From positions 2,501,501-2,565,500 of the forward strand of contig NZ_CP071798.1 in assembly GCF_017498505.1 (NCBI RefSeq): 64,000 nucleotides of DNA, given 5' to 3'. Shown here piece after piece: positions 7,900 through 18,022 of the stretch (its first letter is position 1; every line of letters begins with the position of its first letter). The position numbers and the translations under genes are program-made. The notes beneath the pieces are model-generated. The model searched no databases and was not told where the DNA came from. It saw only the letters and a program-made list of their open reading frames with translations. This DNA comes from Sporosarcina sp. Te-1 (GTDB lineage Bacteria > Bacillota > Bacilli > Bacillales_A > Planococcaceae).

Positions 7900-8201
7900 T
7901 CGATCGCTCCCTTCAGACCCAATGCATTTTGAGCCGCGGCAATCCCTTTCCCGATCGTTTCATCGGCCGCCCGCAAGAATTGGACCGAGTTTTCCGTTGT
8001 TTCCACATTTTTTTTGAGCAACGTTTGATAATTGGTTAAGAGAGTCTCTAATTTTGATTGCAATTCCGTTAATTTCGTCACGACATCCAATTGATTTTGA
8101 GTGATGGCCGCCACCGCTGTGGGATCCAGTTCCTCTGTCGCCCCTTGGATTTCGCCTAATTTGCTTTCAACCTCTTCGTAAACAATCTTCATTTCCGTCA
8201 T
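7896..8201 (-). CDS. YwqI-like (DUF5344) WXG100-fold partner of the LXG effector
   Basis: A 101-residue, entirely helical protein (KIVYEEVESKLGEIQGATEEL through ALGLKG) resembling B. subtilis YwqI. Such small helical proteins bind the LXG domain and help present it to the type VII machine. There is no WXG motif, as usual for this group. A GGAGG ribosome site lies 7 bases before the ATG at 8199-8201. The stop overlaps the start of the LXG gene. A 75-base gap separates it from the YwqH-like gene upstream. Confidence 0.8.
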   Translation of the reverse strand: MTEMKIVYEEVESKLGEIQGATEELDPTAVAAITQNQLDVVTKLTELQSKLETLLTNYQTLLKKNVETTENSVQFLRAADETIGKGIAAAQNALGLKGAIE

Positions 8202-8276
8202 AAGAAAGCCTCCTCTGTTGAACCTTTTGCTTCTCGTAGTTACCGCCAGTGAAACGGAGATGTATACGCACTCCGG

Positions 8277-8660
8277 TTATTTACTTCCTTGTTTTGCAGT
8301 TTCCTTTTCCGCCGCTTCCCTTGCAGCCTCCTGCTCCGCCAACAACCGGTCTATCGTTGCCTGAATGCTCTCTATCTCGGCATTTAGTTCAGCAATTTTC
8401 GCATCAATGGCATCGTACGCTTTCGTAAATTGATCCCCGGAAAGCTCTACGTAAGAAGCATGAATATCCGCCTCCCGGACTTCATCAAATTCTTCGGCGT
8501 GATTTCCGTGCCATGTCGTCAGTGTCAACTCAGGCTCCATGCATTTCTTTTCGTTATCGTGAAACTCACTTTGCTTGCCGGATAGTTCTCCTTTGCACGC
8601 CTGCAATCTGGCCACATCTTTCATTTTCTTCGCCTTCAAGGCAATGTAGAATCCTATCAA
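8277..8660 (-). CDS. YwqH-like (DUF5082) helical partner protein
   Basis: A 127-residue helical hairpin protein with long coiled-coil stretches (MKDVARLQACKGELSGKQSEF; ELNAEIESIQATIDRLLAEQ) and a central TTWHGNHAEEFDE segment, where WHG corresponds to a WXG-like turn. It resembles B. subtilis YwqH. The start is TTG at 8658-8660, overlapping the essA stop by 4 bases (TTGA) with AAGGAGG 8 bases upstream, so translation is probably coupled. Together with the YwqI-like protein it forms the usual pair next to LXG effectors. The alanine- and glutamate-rich tail is low complexity. Confidence 0.8.
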   Translation of the reverse strand: MIGFYIALKAKKMKDVARLQACKGELSGKQSEFHDNEKKCMEPELTLTTWHGNHAEEFDEVREADIHASYVELSGDQFTKAYDAIDAKIAELNAEIESIQATIDRLLAEQEAAREAAEKETAKQGSK

Positions 8661-9184
8661 ACTGTTTTCCTCCTTTTCCTCTCCCTGACAGGGGATTCCT
8701 GAATGGTTTTCGGAATGAACACCGTGAAGAGTACGACCGTACCAATCACGATCAACAAAATGAATAGCAGGGTCCGGCCGTTGCTGTCTGTCTGCTGCTC
8801 AACCGGGATATACGAACTGACAGTTGCCTCGTTCTTTCGGGTGGCTGTCTTAGTAAAAAGGCCGATTTCCTCTGACCTGGCCGCTACGGTACTTCTTTCA
8901 CTGCGTACATCACTCCTGAAGAGATAGGAGCTGTCTCCGCGGATCGGCAACCGGCGGCTCCCGTCAAAATGAAGGTTGAATTGCTTTTCAGGAAGTGTAT
9001 TTTTCATTTCGATTTTGCCAGCGTCATGTAAATAATCGGTATTCTTATTGAACTTTAATTTCTCATAGAGGACAGGCTCCAATTCCTCAATGGAGTCCTC
9101 GGCAGTGGCCGATCCGCTTTTCTCCGTGAGGAATGTAACGCTGCACAGTAGCGACACCATGACAACCAATCTGGTTAGTTTCAT
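8657..9184 (-). CDS. essA: Type VII secretion protein EssA/YueC
   Basis: A 175-residue protein with an N-terminal signal-like helix (TRLVVMVSLLCSVTFL), a hydrophilic middle rich in charged residues, and a C-terminal membrane helix (TLLFILLIVIGTVVLFTVF) before a basic tail ERKRRK. This matches EssA/YueC, a small membrane component of the Firmicute type VIIb secretion system. I start it at the ATG at 9182-9184, which overlaps the esaA stop (ATGA). The open frame continues upstream for 34 codons that only shadow esaA. Sequence conservation of EssA is low, so the call leans on gene order between esaA and the effector partners. Confidence 0.8.
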   Translation of the reverse strand: MKLTRLVVMVSLLCSVTFLTEKSGSATAEDSIEELEPVLYEKLKFNKNTDYLHDAGKIEMKNTLPEKQFNLHFDGSRRLPIRGDSSYLFRSDVRSERSTVAARSEEIGLFTKTATRKNEATVSSYIPVEQQTDSNGRTLLFILLIVIGTVVLFTVFIPKTIQESPVRERKRRKTV

Positions 9185-12012
9185 ATCTCTTCCACTACCG
9201 GCGGCTCCCCATCTTTCGGACGGTTCACAAAATAGGAGATGGTTAACATAATGACCGCTATAGTCGCGACGATGGCGGTCCCCCACCCAAAGAGTGTTTC
9301 GGGATCATACTTAATCGAGATGAACACTTTCGATACCAAATCAGGAATTTTGATTTCTGGTACGCCAAGCACGAGTAATGGCATGATATATAATCCCATC
9401 AATACGATCGATGCGAGCCACCCGAGTCCTGGACTTACATCGAGTGCCGTTTTGATAATAGCCGATCCAGCAAGAAGCAGCAGAACCGTGAAAATTGTCC
9501 ACTCGATGGCACGGTCGTCGCGTAAAATGTACATGTTTACGCTATATAAACTGATGATCAATCCGACAAGCAGCGAAAGGATTGTAACCATCCCAAGATC
9601 CCATAGAATGGAAGCCCCTTTAAACCGGTGCGTGAAGTAGCCAATCGCGAGACTGCTGAGAAGCAGGATGATGAAGAGGATTAAAGGCGGCACTTTGGTC
9701 ATCTCGTCTGCCACCATCGCCTCTCCTTTCACTTCCAGCGGATTCACTAAATAATTGAAGACGTACCCATTTTCTTGCCCATCCACATAGGTGTTCGCCA
9801 AATAGCTTTGAATGTCGTCTTTGAATGCCGACATTTCATGTAGATTCGTCTGCCATTTATTACCGAAGGCCAATGAACTTTCCTTTATATCGTTCGCTTT
9901 TCCATACAGGTCCGAGGCATAATTGACCAATCCGTTTTGCCGATCGGACAGCGATACCATTTGACTGCTTAACGATGCAAGCTGCGAACTGACATTTTGT
10001 TGTCCGCCCATTACTTGCCCCTCGGATACATTCTGAGCAGGCTCCCCTTCCGTCGATTGCAGTTGTGCCAACAGGGCTGACGCCTGTTCGTCGAGCGTAT
10101 CCAGGTCGTTTTGCAACTCCGTATGCTGCTCTTCCATTGATTTTTCATAACCCGACATGATCGCTGCGAATGAGGAGCTTACATTTTCCATGCTAAGTTC
10201 CGTCTCTGGAATGCTGGTGCCGAGGGCTTTCCAGCTGTCCAATTCCGCCTCATTGAGTTCGACGACCTCTTCCAGCAGCTCCCTTGTCAATTCATCCTGG
10301 AGCAACTCTTGCTTTGTTGTTCCTCCCTGGCGCTCTTCCAGCATGAATTCGTATTGGTCCAGCTTCGCAAAATAGGCAAGGAGCGAGTCAAAATTCACAT
10401 GAGCATTATTTTGCTTGAATACATTGCCAAGCTGTTCTTTTTCTACAGCCGACAGTGCCGGGTTTTTCAGCAATGCTTCTTCTTTTAATCCGATGGCATA
10501 TCGGATCGCCGCCTGATCGGGTGTATTATTCTCCAAGATGATCCGCAAGCCTTCGTATTTTTCCGCCAATGTTTCGAATGACGCCTGCAATTCGTTGAAT
10601 TCCGTCGAGGCTGTTCTGTAATCACCCGTGTCCGTACTCACCATTTCATTTAGCGTTTGAGCCTTCTCCATGACCGCATCATGCAGCGATTGCATTTCAG
10701 TTTCCAACTGTGTGATGTCCGCACCTAGCTGCTGGCTCGCTTCATCCTCACCCAATTTGGATTTAAGCGAGGACAAGCCCGCCAAAATCGCTTGCATTTC
10801 CTGCTGTTCTTCCGCCATATTCGGCGTTGTGCGACCGGCTTTTTCCGTTGTCTTGGAGGTTATTTGTTCCTTGATGGCAGCCCAGTCTTTTACATACGGA
10901 AGGCCATCGATCTGTCCTGAATGCCCGGTCGATAACCCACCATTCTTCCCAGCTTCCACTTCTTTTCCGATTCGATTGAAAAGTCTATAGGCATACCGGT
11001 CAATGGCGGTTCCCTGGACTGTCAGCAACTCCTCCACCTGGCGGGCCACTTGCTGCTCCCGCATGTCTGCCAAAGCAAGGAGCCGCTCTTTATTAGCATC
11101 AATCGCCTCATTCACTTCCGTGATATGGGAGTTCAACTCCTCGTTATTTTCCTCCAAGGTTTGCAGGGATTCATTGTAACGCTCAGCTTGCACAGCGGCT
11201 GCCTGCTTAATTTTCTCCAGGCTGCTGTTTTGCATATGGAGCAGCAGTTCCTTTTGCTCCGCCTGATAGTACTTATACCTCTCAACATACGAAATGAACT
11301 CCGACAGTTCCGAACTGAAAGCTTCCGTACTTTGGATATGCGATGCGTGCGCTTCGCCCGCATTGCCGATCAGGGAACGGAGCCCTTCCACTTGCTCCTT
11401 CTGCTGTCTCATCTTTTCTGCCAATTGTTCGGAACCCGACATGTAGTAAGCCGACATGGCATCTAGGAATTCAGTCTCTTTTGTCAAAATCTTATCGAAT
11501 TCTTTTTTGATATGATCCATTTCATTGGCGACATAGCTCCAATAGAGAGTTGAGATTTTTTCATTCACCCGATTGGAGGCTTCCTCGATTTCCCGAAGCA
11601 CTCGTTCCTTTTGCGATCCGTCCTTCTGTCGTTGGACTTGATACGTAAACTCTGCTTTTTCCGGGCTTTGCTCGTCATACGACATGACCCGATCTGAAAA
11701 ATCGGAAGGGATATAGACGATGGCTTCATACTGGTTTGATTTCAACCCGTTCGTCGCTGTTCCGCGTCCCATCACTTTCCATTCGTACTGAGAATTGTCG
11801 GACAGGATGGAGACGACCTCCTTCCCCATCTCGACCGGCTCTCCATCTCTCGCAACGCCAAGATCTTCGTTCACAATTGCGATGACCCGCTTCTGATGGC
11901 CGCTCATATGCAGCAGACTGCCGCCCATCAACTGAAAGAACAAGATGGGGACGGCGAGTATGACTAACAACCCGGCGATCAATTTTATCTTTTTTCGTTT
12001 GCTGCTATTCAT
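9181..12012 (-). CDS. esaA: Type VII secretion protein EsaA/YueB
   Basis: A 943-residue membrane protein. It has an N-terminal helix (IKLIAGLLVILAVPILFFQ), a very long extracellular region with coiled coils (residues about 60-750) containing VNEDLGVARDG, and six C-terminal membrane segments starting at about 765. This is the EsaA/YueB architecture (YhgE/Pip family). In B. subtilis YueB is part of the type VII machine and the receptor for phage SPP1, because its ectodomain crosses the wall. The start is the ATG at 12010-12012, overlapping the essC stop by 4 bases, behind GGAGAGGAAG. Adjacent genes on both sides overlap it, so the core operon is translated as a coupled unit. Confidence 0.92.
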   Translation of the reverse strand: MNSSKRKKIKLIAGLLVILAVPILFFQLMGGSLLHMSGHQKRVIAIVNEDLGVARDGEPVEMGKEVVSILSDNSQYEWKVMGRGTATNGLKSNQYEAIVYIPSDFSDRVMSYDEQSPEKAEFTYQVQRQKDGSQKERVLREIEEASNRVNEKISTLYWSYVANEMDHIKKEFDKILTKETEFLDAMSAYYMSGSEQLAEKMRQQKEQVEGLRSLIGNAGEAHASHIQSTEAFSSELSEFISYVERYKYYQAEQKELLLHMQNSSLEKIKQAAAVQAERYNESLQTLEENNEELNSHITEVNEAIDANKERLLALADMREQQVARQVEELLTVQGTAIDRYAYRLFNRIGKEVEAGKNGGLSTGHSGQIDGLPYVKDWAAIKEQITSKTTEKAGRTTPNMAEEQQEMQAILAGLSSLKSKLGEDEASQQLGADITQLETEMQSLHDAVMEKAQTLNEMVSTDTGDYRTASTEFNELQASFETLAEKYEGLRIILENNTPDQAAIRYAIGLKEEALLKNPALSAVEKEQLGNVFKQNNAHVNFDSLLAYFAKLDQYEFMLEERQGGTTKQELLQDELTRELLEEVVELNEAELDSWKALGTSIPETELSMENVSSSFAAIMSGYEKSMEEQHTELQNDLDTLDEQASALLAQLQSTEGEPAQNVSEGQVMGGQQNVSSQLASLSSQMVSLSDRQNGLVNYASDLYGKANDIKESSLAFGNKWQTNLHEMSAFKDDIQSYLANTYVDGQENGYVFNYLVNPLEVKGEAMVADEMTKVPPLILFIILLLSSLAIGYFTHRFKGASILWDLGMVTILSLLVGLIISLYSVNMYILRDDRAIEWTIFTVLLLLAGSAIIKTALDVSPGLGWLASIVLMGLYIMPLLVLGVPEIKIPDLVSKVFISIKYDPETLFGWGTAIVATIAVIMLTISYFVNRPKDGEPPVVEEI

Positions 12013-15000
12013 TGCATTATCTTCCTCTCCAATTGGCATAAGGGCGTAAGTAGTTTCCAATCCTGTCCGTTTAGAATGTAGTGAGCATAGCCCAGCGGCA
12101 ATTCCGGCTCTTTTCGTTCATAAGGAATCGTGTATAAGGTCTGCTCCGATTTCCTCATGAATAGAACGGCCTGACGGACTAACTTCAGCTCATTCGTCAA
12201 TACATCGTACCCTTTTGTCACCTCAGCATTGCTAATGGAGACGATCATATTGAACCCTAAATGTGTATATTTTTTCATCAATTTGGCCAAGCGGTCTTGG
12301 ATACCGGCGTCCACCGTTTGCAAGAACCTCGTATACCCGTCAATGATGAAATACGAAGGCAAGATTGGGGTTGCTTTGCCTTTTTGAAGATTTTCCAAAT
12401 AGACTTGTTCCGTCCGTTCAAAGTAAAGTTCAACCACCTGCAGCCAATCCGCAAGCCGCTCCTTCGTTTCCAGATAGTCCACTTCGTGTTCCTTGCCGAA
12501 TTCGGCCAATCCCCTGTCAAACGAATCGAAGATGCCGATGAACCCTTTTTCTTGCTCGTTCAATTGGTTAAGGATTACTTTCAATAAATTCGTCTTTCCT
12601 CGTTGCGGCTGCCCGATGATCAGGCAATGATTGGTTCTTGTAAAATCGAGAATGATCGGTTGAACGGTGTTTTCGTCCAATCCAATCGGAAGTTGACCTG
12701 CTTTTAGACGACTCTCCAAATAGTCATAGAAGTTGTCTGTCGATAATTCAAGCGGCAGCATGGGAATCGGCTTCGGCAGGCGGCAATCTTCGTACTTCTT
12801 TTTCAATGTTCGAACGGCCGCCTTAATTGAATCGAGTACCTCCCAATCGTTTGCGCCGTTTGCCGGCAGATACAGCTGGGCAAAATAGGACTCTTCCTTT
12901 TTAACGGCTGCCCTTCCCGGGAATGGTTCCAAATCGAACGGTAATCGTCCGACAACCCCAAACGCCTCCGAAGAATCCATTAAGTAATGAACAATCTTCG
13001 TCTTCAAATTATTCATGAGGGACTGACGGATAGATTGCGCCCTAGTCGTACTCACAAATAAATAAATGCCAAGCGCCTGCCCATCTCTGCCTAACTGATT
13101 GATCGCCAGCTCGGTCTCTTCCATTTCCTCTCGAACAATATCGTAGTTATCAATGACGATGAACCATAACGGGAACGGCTCAGGCGCCACGTCGTTATAC
13201 ATCCGGATCGTATTCACTTCCGCTTGCTGGAATGCCCGCTTTCGCTTCGTCATCTCTTCTGTGATCCGTTTGATCAGTTTAGTGCGCTTCAAATCTTCTC
13301 CTAGAGTGAGATAATCCGCAGTGTGCGGAAGCTGTCTTAAAGGCAGGAGCGAACCATTTCCATAGTCCAATATATAAGTATGGACTTGCTCAGGCGACAA
13401 CTTCTCACAGATGCCTAACAGCATGGTCAGAAGTGTATAGGACTTGCCATAGCCCGGCGAACCGAATACACCGACATTCCCATCCTCCATTAGCTGATAT
13501 CCAATCGGTGTTTGACTTTGCTTTTCAGCTTCATCAATCATGCCGATCGGCACTAAGGCAGTGTCCTTTTCAATCAAAGCTGATTTTTCAATCCTCATGG
13601 CAAGAGGAGGTAGCCATGGACTTCTCAATTCGCGGATGCCCATTTCATGTTGGACGGCTACTATTTTCTCTGTAACAACTTCGATTTCTGTGATTTTCGC
13701 TTTTCCTTTATCGGAACGTGTCCGGATGCCGGATAGTGGATACAGGCCGAGGTCTGTTACGATAGCAATTTCATCCTCCCCTTCGAATGTCTCCTCCAAA
13801 TATGGCGAACGGCTATAGGCAGATTGGAAAAGTTCGTACACTTCATTGTTGCCGACTTGCATGTAGCCCCGGCCTGTCACTGTGATAGAGGCCGCATCAT
13901 TGTTCTTCAAAATCTCCTTACTATCGGACTCATCCTGCACCTTCAACGCAACACGGAAACGCGCATTACTCCAGATCTGTTCATCGATAACACCGCCCGG
14001 CTTCTGTGTCGCCAGTATGAGATGGACACCTAAGCTCCGCCCGATTCGCGCGGTACTGACAAGCTCTCGGATGAACTCCGGCTCTTCACTTTTCAGCTCG
14101 GCGAATTCATCGGAGATAAGCAATAAATGCGGCATCGGCTCTTCTGCGACCCCTTCTTTATAAAGCGCCGTATAATCATCAATATGAGAAACACTGAACC
14201 GGTCAAATAAGATCTGCCTGCGTTTCAGTTCACTCTTGATCGAGGTAAGCGCCCGCATACTGAAGTTTTTACTGCCTTCGATATTCGTGATCGTCCCTAG
14301 CAAATGAGGGATTTTCCTGAAAGGCTGCGCCATGCCGCCGCCTTTATAATCGATCAAAAGAAAAGCGACTTCGTGCGGATGAAAATTGACGGCGAGCGAT
14401 AAGATCAGTGTCTGAAGGAATTCACTTTTCCCCGAGCCGGTCGTTCCGGCTAACAGGCCATGCGGGCCGTGCGCCTTTTCATGAAGATTCAATTCGACAA
14501 GCTCCGAATTTCCTTTCATTCCAATTGGTACCGCTAATGATTTCGCCGATTCATTAGCTAACCAGAACTCGTGGATCGGCAGCTGTTCCACCTCTTTCAC
14601 GCCATACATTTCAAGGAAACCGACCATTTTGGGTATCGAACTGATCATGCCGACTTGGTGGTTCAATGTTTTCAACATCCTGGCAAAGGTTTCATTCGTT
14701 TCATTGCTGACCGAATCTAATTGAAACGGAATCCGGACAGCCCGTTTTTTATTCATCACGATTTCGCCTTCCCGCTCATTCAAATACCGGATGAGCGTTT
14801 TTGCATTTTCGGGTATCCATTCCTGAGCGGATGCTGTAAAAATAACGGAAATCCCGAGCTCCTCCAAATGATTTCCTTCCAAGTACTCCAAAATCATATG
14901 TTCTGCGATCAAGTGGTAATCGGAAACAATGAAAACAAGATGCGGAGAAAAGATCACCTTTCCTTTATTTTCATCCACGTCCCGTTCCCGGATAATTTCG

Positions 15001-16487
15001 TATAGGGAAGACAACAGCTGATCACGCGTCTGTTCGTTATGGATGAACCCTTTCGCATGCATATGAGGAAGTGTAAAATGAGGGAGCCATTTCATCCACT
15101 TCACTTTTGGATAATCGGCATGCTTGCAAATGTAGATGAACCGCACGTCGTGATAGCTATGGAAAAACGCAAGCTGGCCGAGAATTTGGTTCAATTCTTT
15201 TCGAATGATTGAATCCTTACCGATCAAGCCGACCATTCCAGAGCCGAGGCCTGCCGTAATGGGAGCGTCCGGAATTTGTTTGAACGCTTCCTCCATCTTC
15301 CGGGACTGTTCCAACAAGTCATCCGTATCACGGTTGGCAAGTTCCGATGTCGACATCGTAATTCCATAACTGGATGGCACACTCCCGGTTCCAAGGCGAA
15401 ATTCGAAGGCATCATGGCTATCTAGCGTTTTCTCCCAAATCCTTCCGGATAATTGGTTTGTCATATGTTTCATTTGCTCGAAAGAAGGAAAATGGAAAGC
15501 TAGCACGTCCTTCTGTTTTTTGGCTAATGTATATAACTCCTCCCGCATGTTGCGCAAATAAGCGGTATAGACTCGTTTTCTTTTTTCATTGCTCTGTTTT
15601 CTTCTTTTCTTATCGTTGAAATATTGAATCGTAGACGTCACGAGCGTCACCGTAAACATGGTGACCGAAATGATAATGAAAATTCCCCGTGGTATTAGAA
15701 TTGCCACAAGCCCCAGCACGATAAGCATGGCAAGAGGCGGAGCGACAATGAGCCAAAGCCCTCTGCCTGAATACTCACTTTCCTGAGTAGGAAACGTAAT
15801 CGTCACTCTTTCATCCGGCAAATCATAAATCATACGGGGCGTCCGGCGATATTCGGGATAGAGCGCCGCCATTTCCGATGCAGGCAGTTCCATCTCGGGG
15901 AGCGTGGTGCGCATTGGCGTGATCGATCGGATTGCCAGCACATCCTCTTCAAGCAAACGGATCTCCATCGTATCCCATTGAAGGATATCCCCGCATGCAA
16001 GCGCTGGACTGCCTTCCTGTTTTTCTCCGTTTATGTATAGAGGACATAGCTTCTCCATCTCAATACGCCAACCTGTCGATAGTTTCAACAGTGAAAATCC
16101 ACCTGCCGGCTTTCCGAGTGGATGCTCTGATTGGACGCTGCCGATGACGGCACCTTCATCCGTCCCGAAGGTTATTTCTTTTTCATCCCCGATGAAGTAT
16201 GCCTTTTCTTTCGATAATGATTTCGTCAAGCGAATTGTCAGCAATCGCCCTTTCCGTGACACGGAAACATCGTCTTCTATTGTCAAAATTCCTAGCTGCT
16301 TTCCGGATTCCCGTATAGCAAATCCGTCTTTCACTTCTTCTATGAAGATCGAACCTTGCTGAAAAGGAAAATCCAGCATGGTGATATCATCATCAACAGA
16401 AGGGCCGATCGTCATGCGGTTAAAATCATATTCATTGATCGACACCCGTTGATAATGCCGATCATAGAACAGCCAGAGTTCCAACAT
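12009..16487 (-). CDS. essC: Type VII secretion ATPase EssC/YukBA
   Basis: A 1492-residue FtsK/SpoIIIE-type motor that powers export. Order: two FHA-like domains in residues 1 to about 190, two membrane helices at about 230-285 (LWLIVAPPLAMLIVLGLVAI and IFIIISVTMFTVTLVTS), then three P-loop ATPase domains. Walker A motifs are GTTGSGKS (about 682), GSPGYGKS (about 1012) and GQPQRGKT (about 1295). The first domain also shows LLIDYKGGG and LLISDEFAEL. All three P-loops keep their GK, whereas C-terminal domains are often degenerate in this family. Start: ATG at 16485-16487 behind AGGTGAGG; a GTG three codons upstream is possible. The C-terminus should select effectors such as the downstream LXG proteins. 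Confidence 0.95.
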   Translation of the reverse strand: MLELWLFYDRHYQRVSINEYDFNRMTIGPSVDDDITMLDFPFQQGSIFIEEVKDGFAIRESGKQLGILTIEDDVSVSRKGRLLTIRLTKSLSKEKAYFIGDEKEITFGTDEGAVIGSVQSEHPLGKPAGGFSLLKLSTGWRIEMEKLCPLYINGEKQEGSPALACGDILQWDTMEIRLLEEDVLAIRSITPMRTTLPEMELPASEMAALYPEYRRTPRMIYDLPDERVTITFPTQESEYSGRGLWLIVAPPLAMLIVLGLVAILIPRGIFIIISVTMFTVTLVTSTIQYFNDKKRRKQSNEKRKRVYTAYLRNMREELYTLAKKQKDVLAFHFPSFEQMKHMTNQLSGRIWEKTLDSHDAFEFRLGTGSVPSSYGITMSTSELANRDTDDLLEQSRKMEEAFKQIPDAPITAGLGSGMVGLIGKDSIIRKELNQILGQLAFFHSYHDVRFIYICKHADYPKVKWMKWLPHFTLPHMHAKGFIHNEQTRDQLLSSLYEIIRERDVDENKGKVIFSPHLVFIVSDYHLIAEHMILEYLEGNHLEELGISVIFTASAQEWIPENAKTLIRYLNEREGEIVMNKKRAVRIPFQLDSVSNETNETFARMLKTLNHQVGMISSIPKMVGFLEMYGVKEVEQLPIHEFWLANESAKSLAVPIGMKGNSELVELNLHEKAHGPHGLLAGTTGSGKSEFLQTLILSLAVNFHPHEVAFLLIDYKGGGMAQPFRKIPHLLGTITNIEGSKNFSMRALTSIKSELKRRQILFDRFSVSHIDDYTALYKEGVAEEPMPHLLLISDEFAELKSEEPEFIRELVSTARIGRSLGVHLILATQKPGGVIDEQIWSNARFRVALKVQDESDSKEILKNNDAASITVTGRGYMQVGNNEVYELFQSAYSRSPYLEETFEGEDEIAIVTDLGLYPLSGIRTRSDKGKAKITEIEVVTEKIVAVQHEMGIRELRSPWLPPLAMRIEKSALIEKDTALVPIGMIDEAEKQSQTPIGYQLMEDGNVGVFGSPGYGKSYTLLTMLLGICEKLSPEQVHTYILDYGNGSLLPLRQLPHTADYLTLGEDLKRTKLIKRITEEMTKRKRAFQQAEVNTIRMYNDVAPEPFPLWFIVIDNYDIVREEMEETELAINQLGRDGQALGIYLFVSTTRAQSIRQSLMNNLKTKIVHYLMDSSEAFGVVGRLPFDLEPFPGRAAVKKEESYFAQLYLPANGANDWEVLDSIKAAVRTLKKKYEDCRLPKPIPMLPLELSTDNFYDYLESRLKAGQLPIGLDENTVQPIILDFTRTNHCLIIGQPQRGKTNLLKVILNQLNEQEKGFIGIFDSFDRGLAEFGKEHEVDYLETKERLADWLQVVELYFERTEQVYLENLQKGKATPILPSYFIIDGYTRFLQTVDAGIQDRLAKLMKKYTHLGFNMIVSISNAEVTKGYDVLTNELKLVRQAVLFMRKSEQTLYTIPYERKEPELPLGYAHYILNGQDWKLLTPLCQLERKIMQ

Positions 16488-16519
16488 TGTCCTCACCTAC
16501 TTTCCAAATGGCGTTTTCA

Positions 16520-17692
16520 TTATTCCTCGTCCTCTTCTTCCACCATCAACTTCTCAAATTCTTCTACTTCATGATCGATGTCTGACAGCATTTGCTGTTT
16601 TTCTTCCCCGGTCAGATTGCGATCCGCTTGAATTTCTTCTCGTCTTTTCAACAGTCCATAGACGATCAATTCCCCATCCTCCATGGATCGGGCCAAGTCC
16701 ACAGCTTCTTCCGCTTCCGCCCTCCCGATATAGATCCAGTACTTCAAATAGTCCTCATCGGTTTGCAATGTAATATTAGATAGAACGTTCTTTTTTTGCT
16801 CCTCATCCAACCGTTCATTCGTCACGTAGGAAAAAGCAGCTTCGTACAAAACGACGTAAGGCATTTTATTCACTTGATGAGGTTCAAGTGCCGTAACCAC
16901 TTCACTGTATCGATGCGCTAAAAATAAATGGTGGCTCGTCATATAGGCATCTGTCGTCGGTTTAGTATAGATAAAGTAATAACATACGAATATAAGTGCA
17001 GGAACTAGCAAGGCACCTAGACTGATGGCTGTAATTTTCCACGATTTCCATTTCTTCTTCGGCAGCTTGATATACCGTTTTTCATTCTCTTCGATCAATT
17101 GGATTTGTTTTTTACAAAACACGCGCAGTTCTTCTGGATCTTTTGCGTCGAGAATCGATTGCTCCACTGCATTTAACGGAAGAGCGTCTTGGTATTTGAT
17201 ATAGTCATCAAACGTTCTGGAGTTGCTTACTGCCGCAGCAACTGCGGCCTTTGTTTCGGCCCAGACCCGCTCGGGGTTCTTTTCCATAGGGGGCAGGGCA
17301 TCAACCATTCCGTAATGAATAAAAAAAGGTGTCATTCCGGTGTTGTATACAATATTTTCAGGACAGACCGCCAGCGTAATGCGATCATAAGGATGCTTTT
17401 CCACCTTCTCAACTAATTGGTGGGCAAAAATCCATCTCGTTTTCATATTTTCTTTGCGCAATGCCTCAAAGGGCTGATGCAATTCCGGTATGGTTGCCGT
17501 AATGTTTAATTCATCGTCTGTCGTCGTGATTGTTTTCGGTATTTCCGGCTCGACTTCGCTTAGGAATTGGATGACCGAAGGGTTTTTAAGACCGATTCGT
17601 TCCCGTTGAAACGACAGGATGATTTTATTTTCTTCCCGGCGCACTTCTGTATCAATTAAACTCTCGAAATAGGAGCTTTTCTGTTTGGACAT
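16520..17692 (-). CDS. essB: Type VII secretion protein EssB/YukC
   Basis: A 390-residue membrane protein. Its N-terminal cytoplasmic domain (about 1-215) has the pseudokinase-like fold known for EssB/YukC. A single membrane helix (ITAISLGALLVPALIFVCYYFIY, about 220-242, given as recognised hydrophobic stretch) follows, then an extracellular helical domain with AHRYSEVVTALEPHQVNKMPYV and an acidic, charged tail. The ATG at 17690-17692 has AGGGG 7 bases upstream; the 17 codons further upstream overlap esaB and are unlikely. It lies 11 bases after esaB and 32 bases before essC. It bridges secretion machinery and ATPase in known systems. Confidence 0.9.
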   Translation of the reverse strand: MSKQKSSYFESLIDTEVRREENKIILSFQRERIGLKNPSVIQFLSEVEPEIPKTITTTDDELNITATIPELHQPFEALRKENMKTRWIFAHQLVEKVEKHPYDRITLAVCPENIVYNTGMTPFFIHYGMVDALPPMEKNPERVWAETKAAVAAAVSNSRTFDDYIKYQDALPLNAVEQSILDAKDPEELRVFCKKQIQLIEENEKRYIKLPKKKWKSWKITAISLGALLVPALIFVCYYFIYTKPTTDAYMTSHHLFLAHRYSEVVTALEPHQVNKMPYVVLYEAAFSYVTNERLDEEQKKNVLSNITLQTDEDYLKYWIYIGRAEAEEAVDLARSMEDGELIVYGLLKRREEIQADRNLTGEEKQQMLSDIDHEVEEFEKLMVEEEDEE

Positions 17693-17703
17693 CCCAATTC
17701 CCC

Positions 17704-17943
17704 TCACATGACTTCCACCCGGTCCCCCGTCGTAATGCCGCACTCGGCTAACGTCAGGTATCCCGGATATGCCTTATTTTTATTGACGACTCGAATCCAA
17801 TGCCCTTCCCGCTGCTTCTCTGATATGGAACGGACTTGCCAAGCGATATCGATCAACTTTTTCAAGGTATGCAAATCGGATAACCGCAGGTCGAATTCCT
17901 CGGCTCCATATTTTTTCACATCAATCGTCACTTCTACATACAA
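17704..17943 (-). CDS. esaB: Type VII secretion ubiquitin-like protein EsaB/YukD
   Basis: A 79-residue ubiquitin-fold protein, the same length as B. subtilis YukD. It shows VEVTIDVKKYGAEEFDLRL, a middle helix THTLKKLIDIAWQV-like, and the ending LAECGITTGDRVEVM, a typical beta-grasp C-terminus. No di-glycine tail is present. I choose the TTG at 17941-17943 with GGAGGGAG upstream; the longer frame to 18045 adds 34 residues that overlap esxA. It is a cytoplasmic regulator or accessory of the type VIIb system. Confidence 0.88.
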   Translation of the reverse strand: MYVEVTIDVKKYGAEEFDLRLSDLHTLKKLIDIAWQVRSISEKQREGHWIRVVNKNKAYPGYLTLAECGITTGDRVEVM

Positions 17944-18022
17944 GAGACTTCTCCCTCCAAGCAAAGAAGCGCCTTCCACTAAACAGAAAGACGCTTCCGA
18001 ATACGTAACATATGGAATGCAT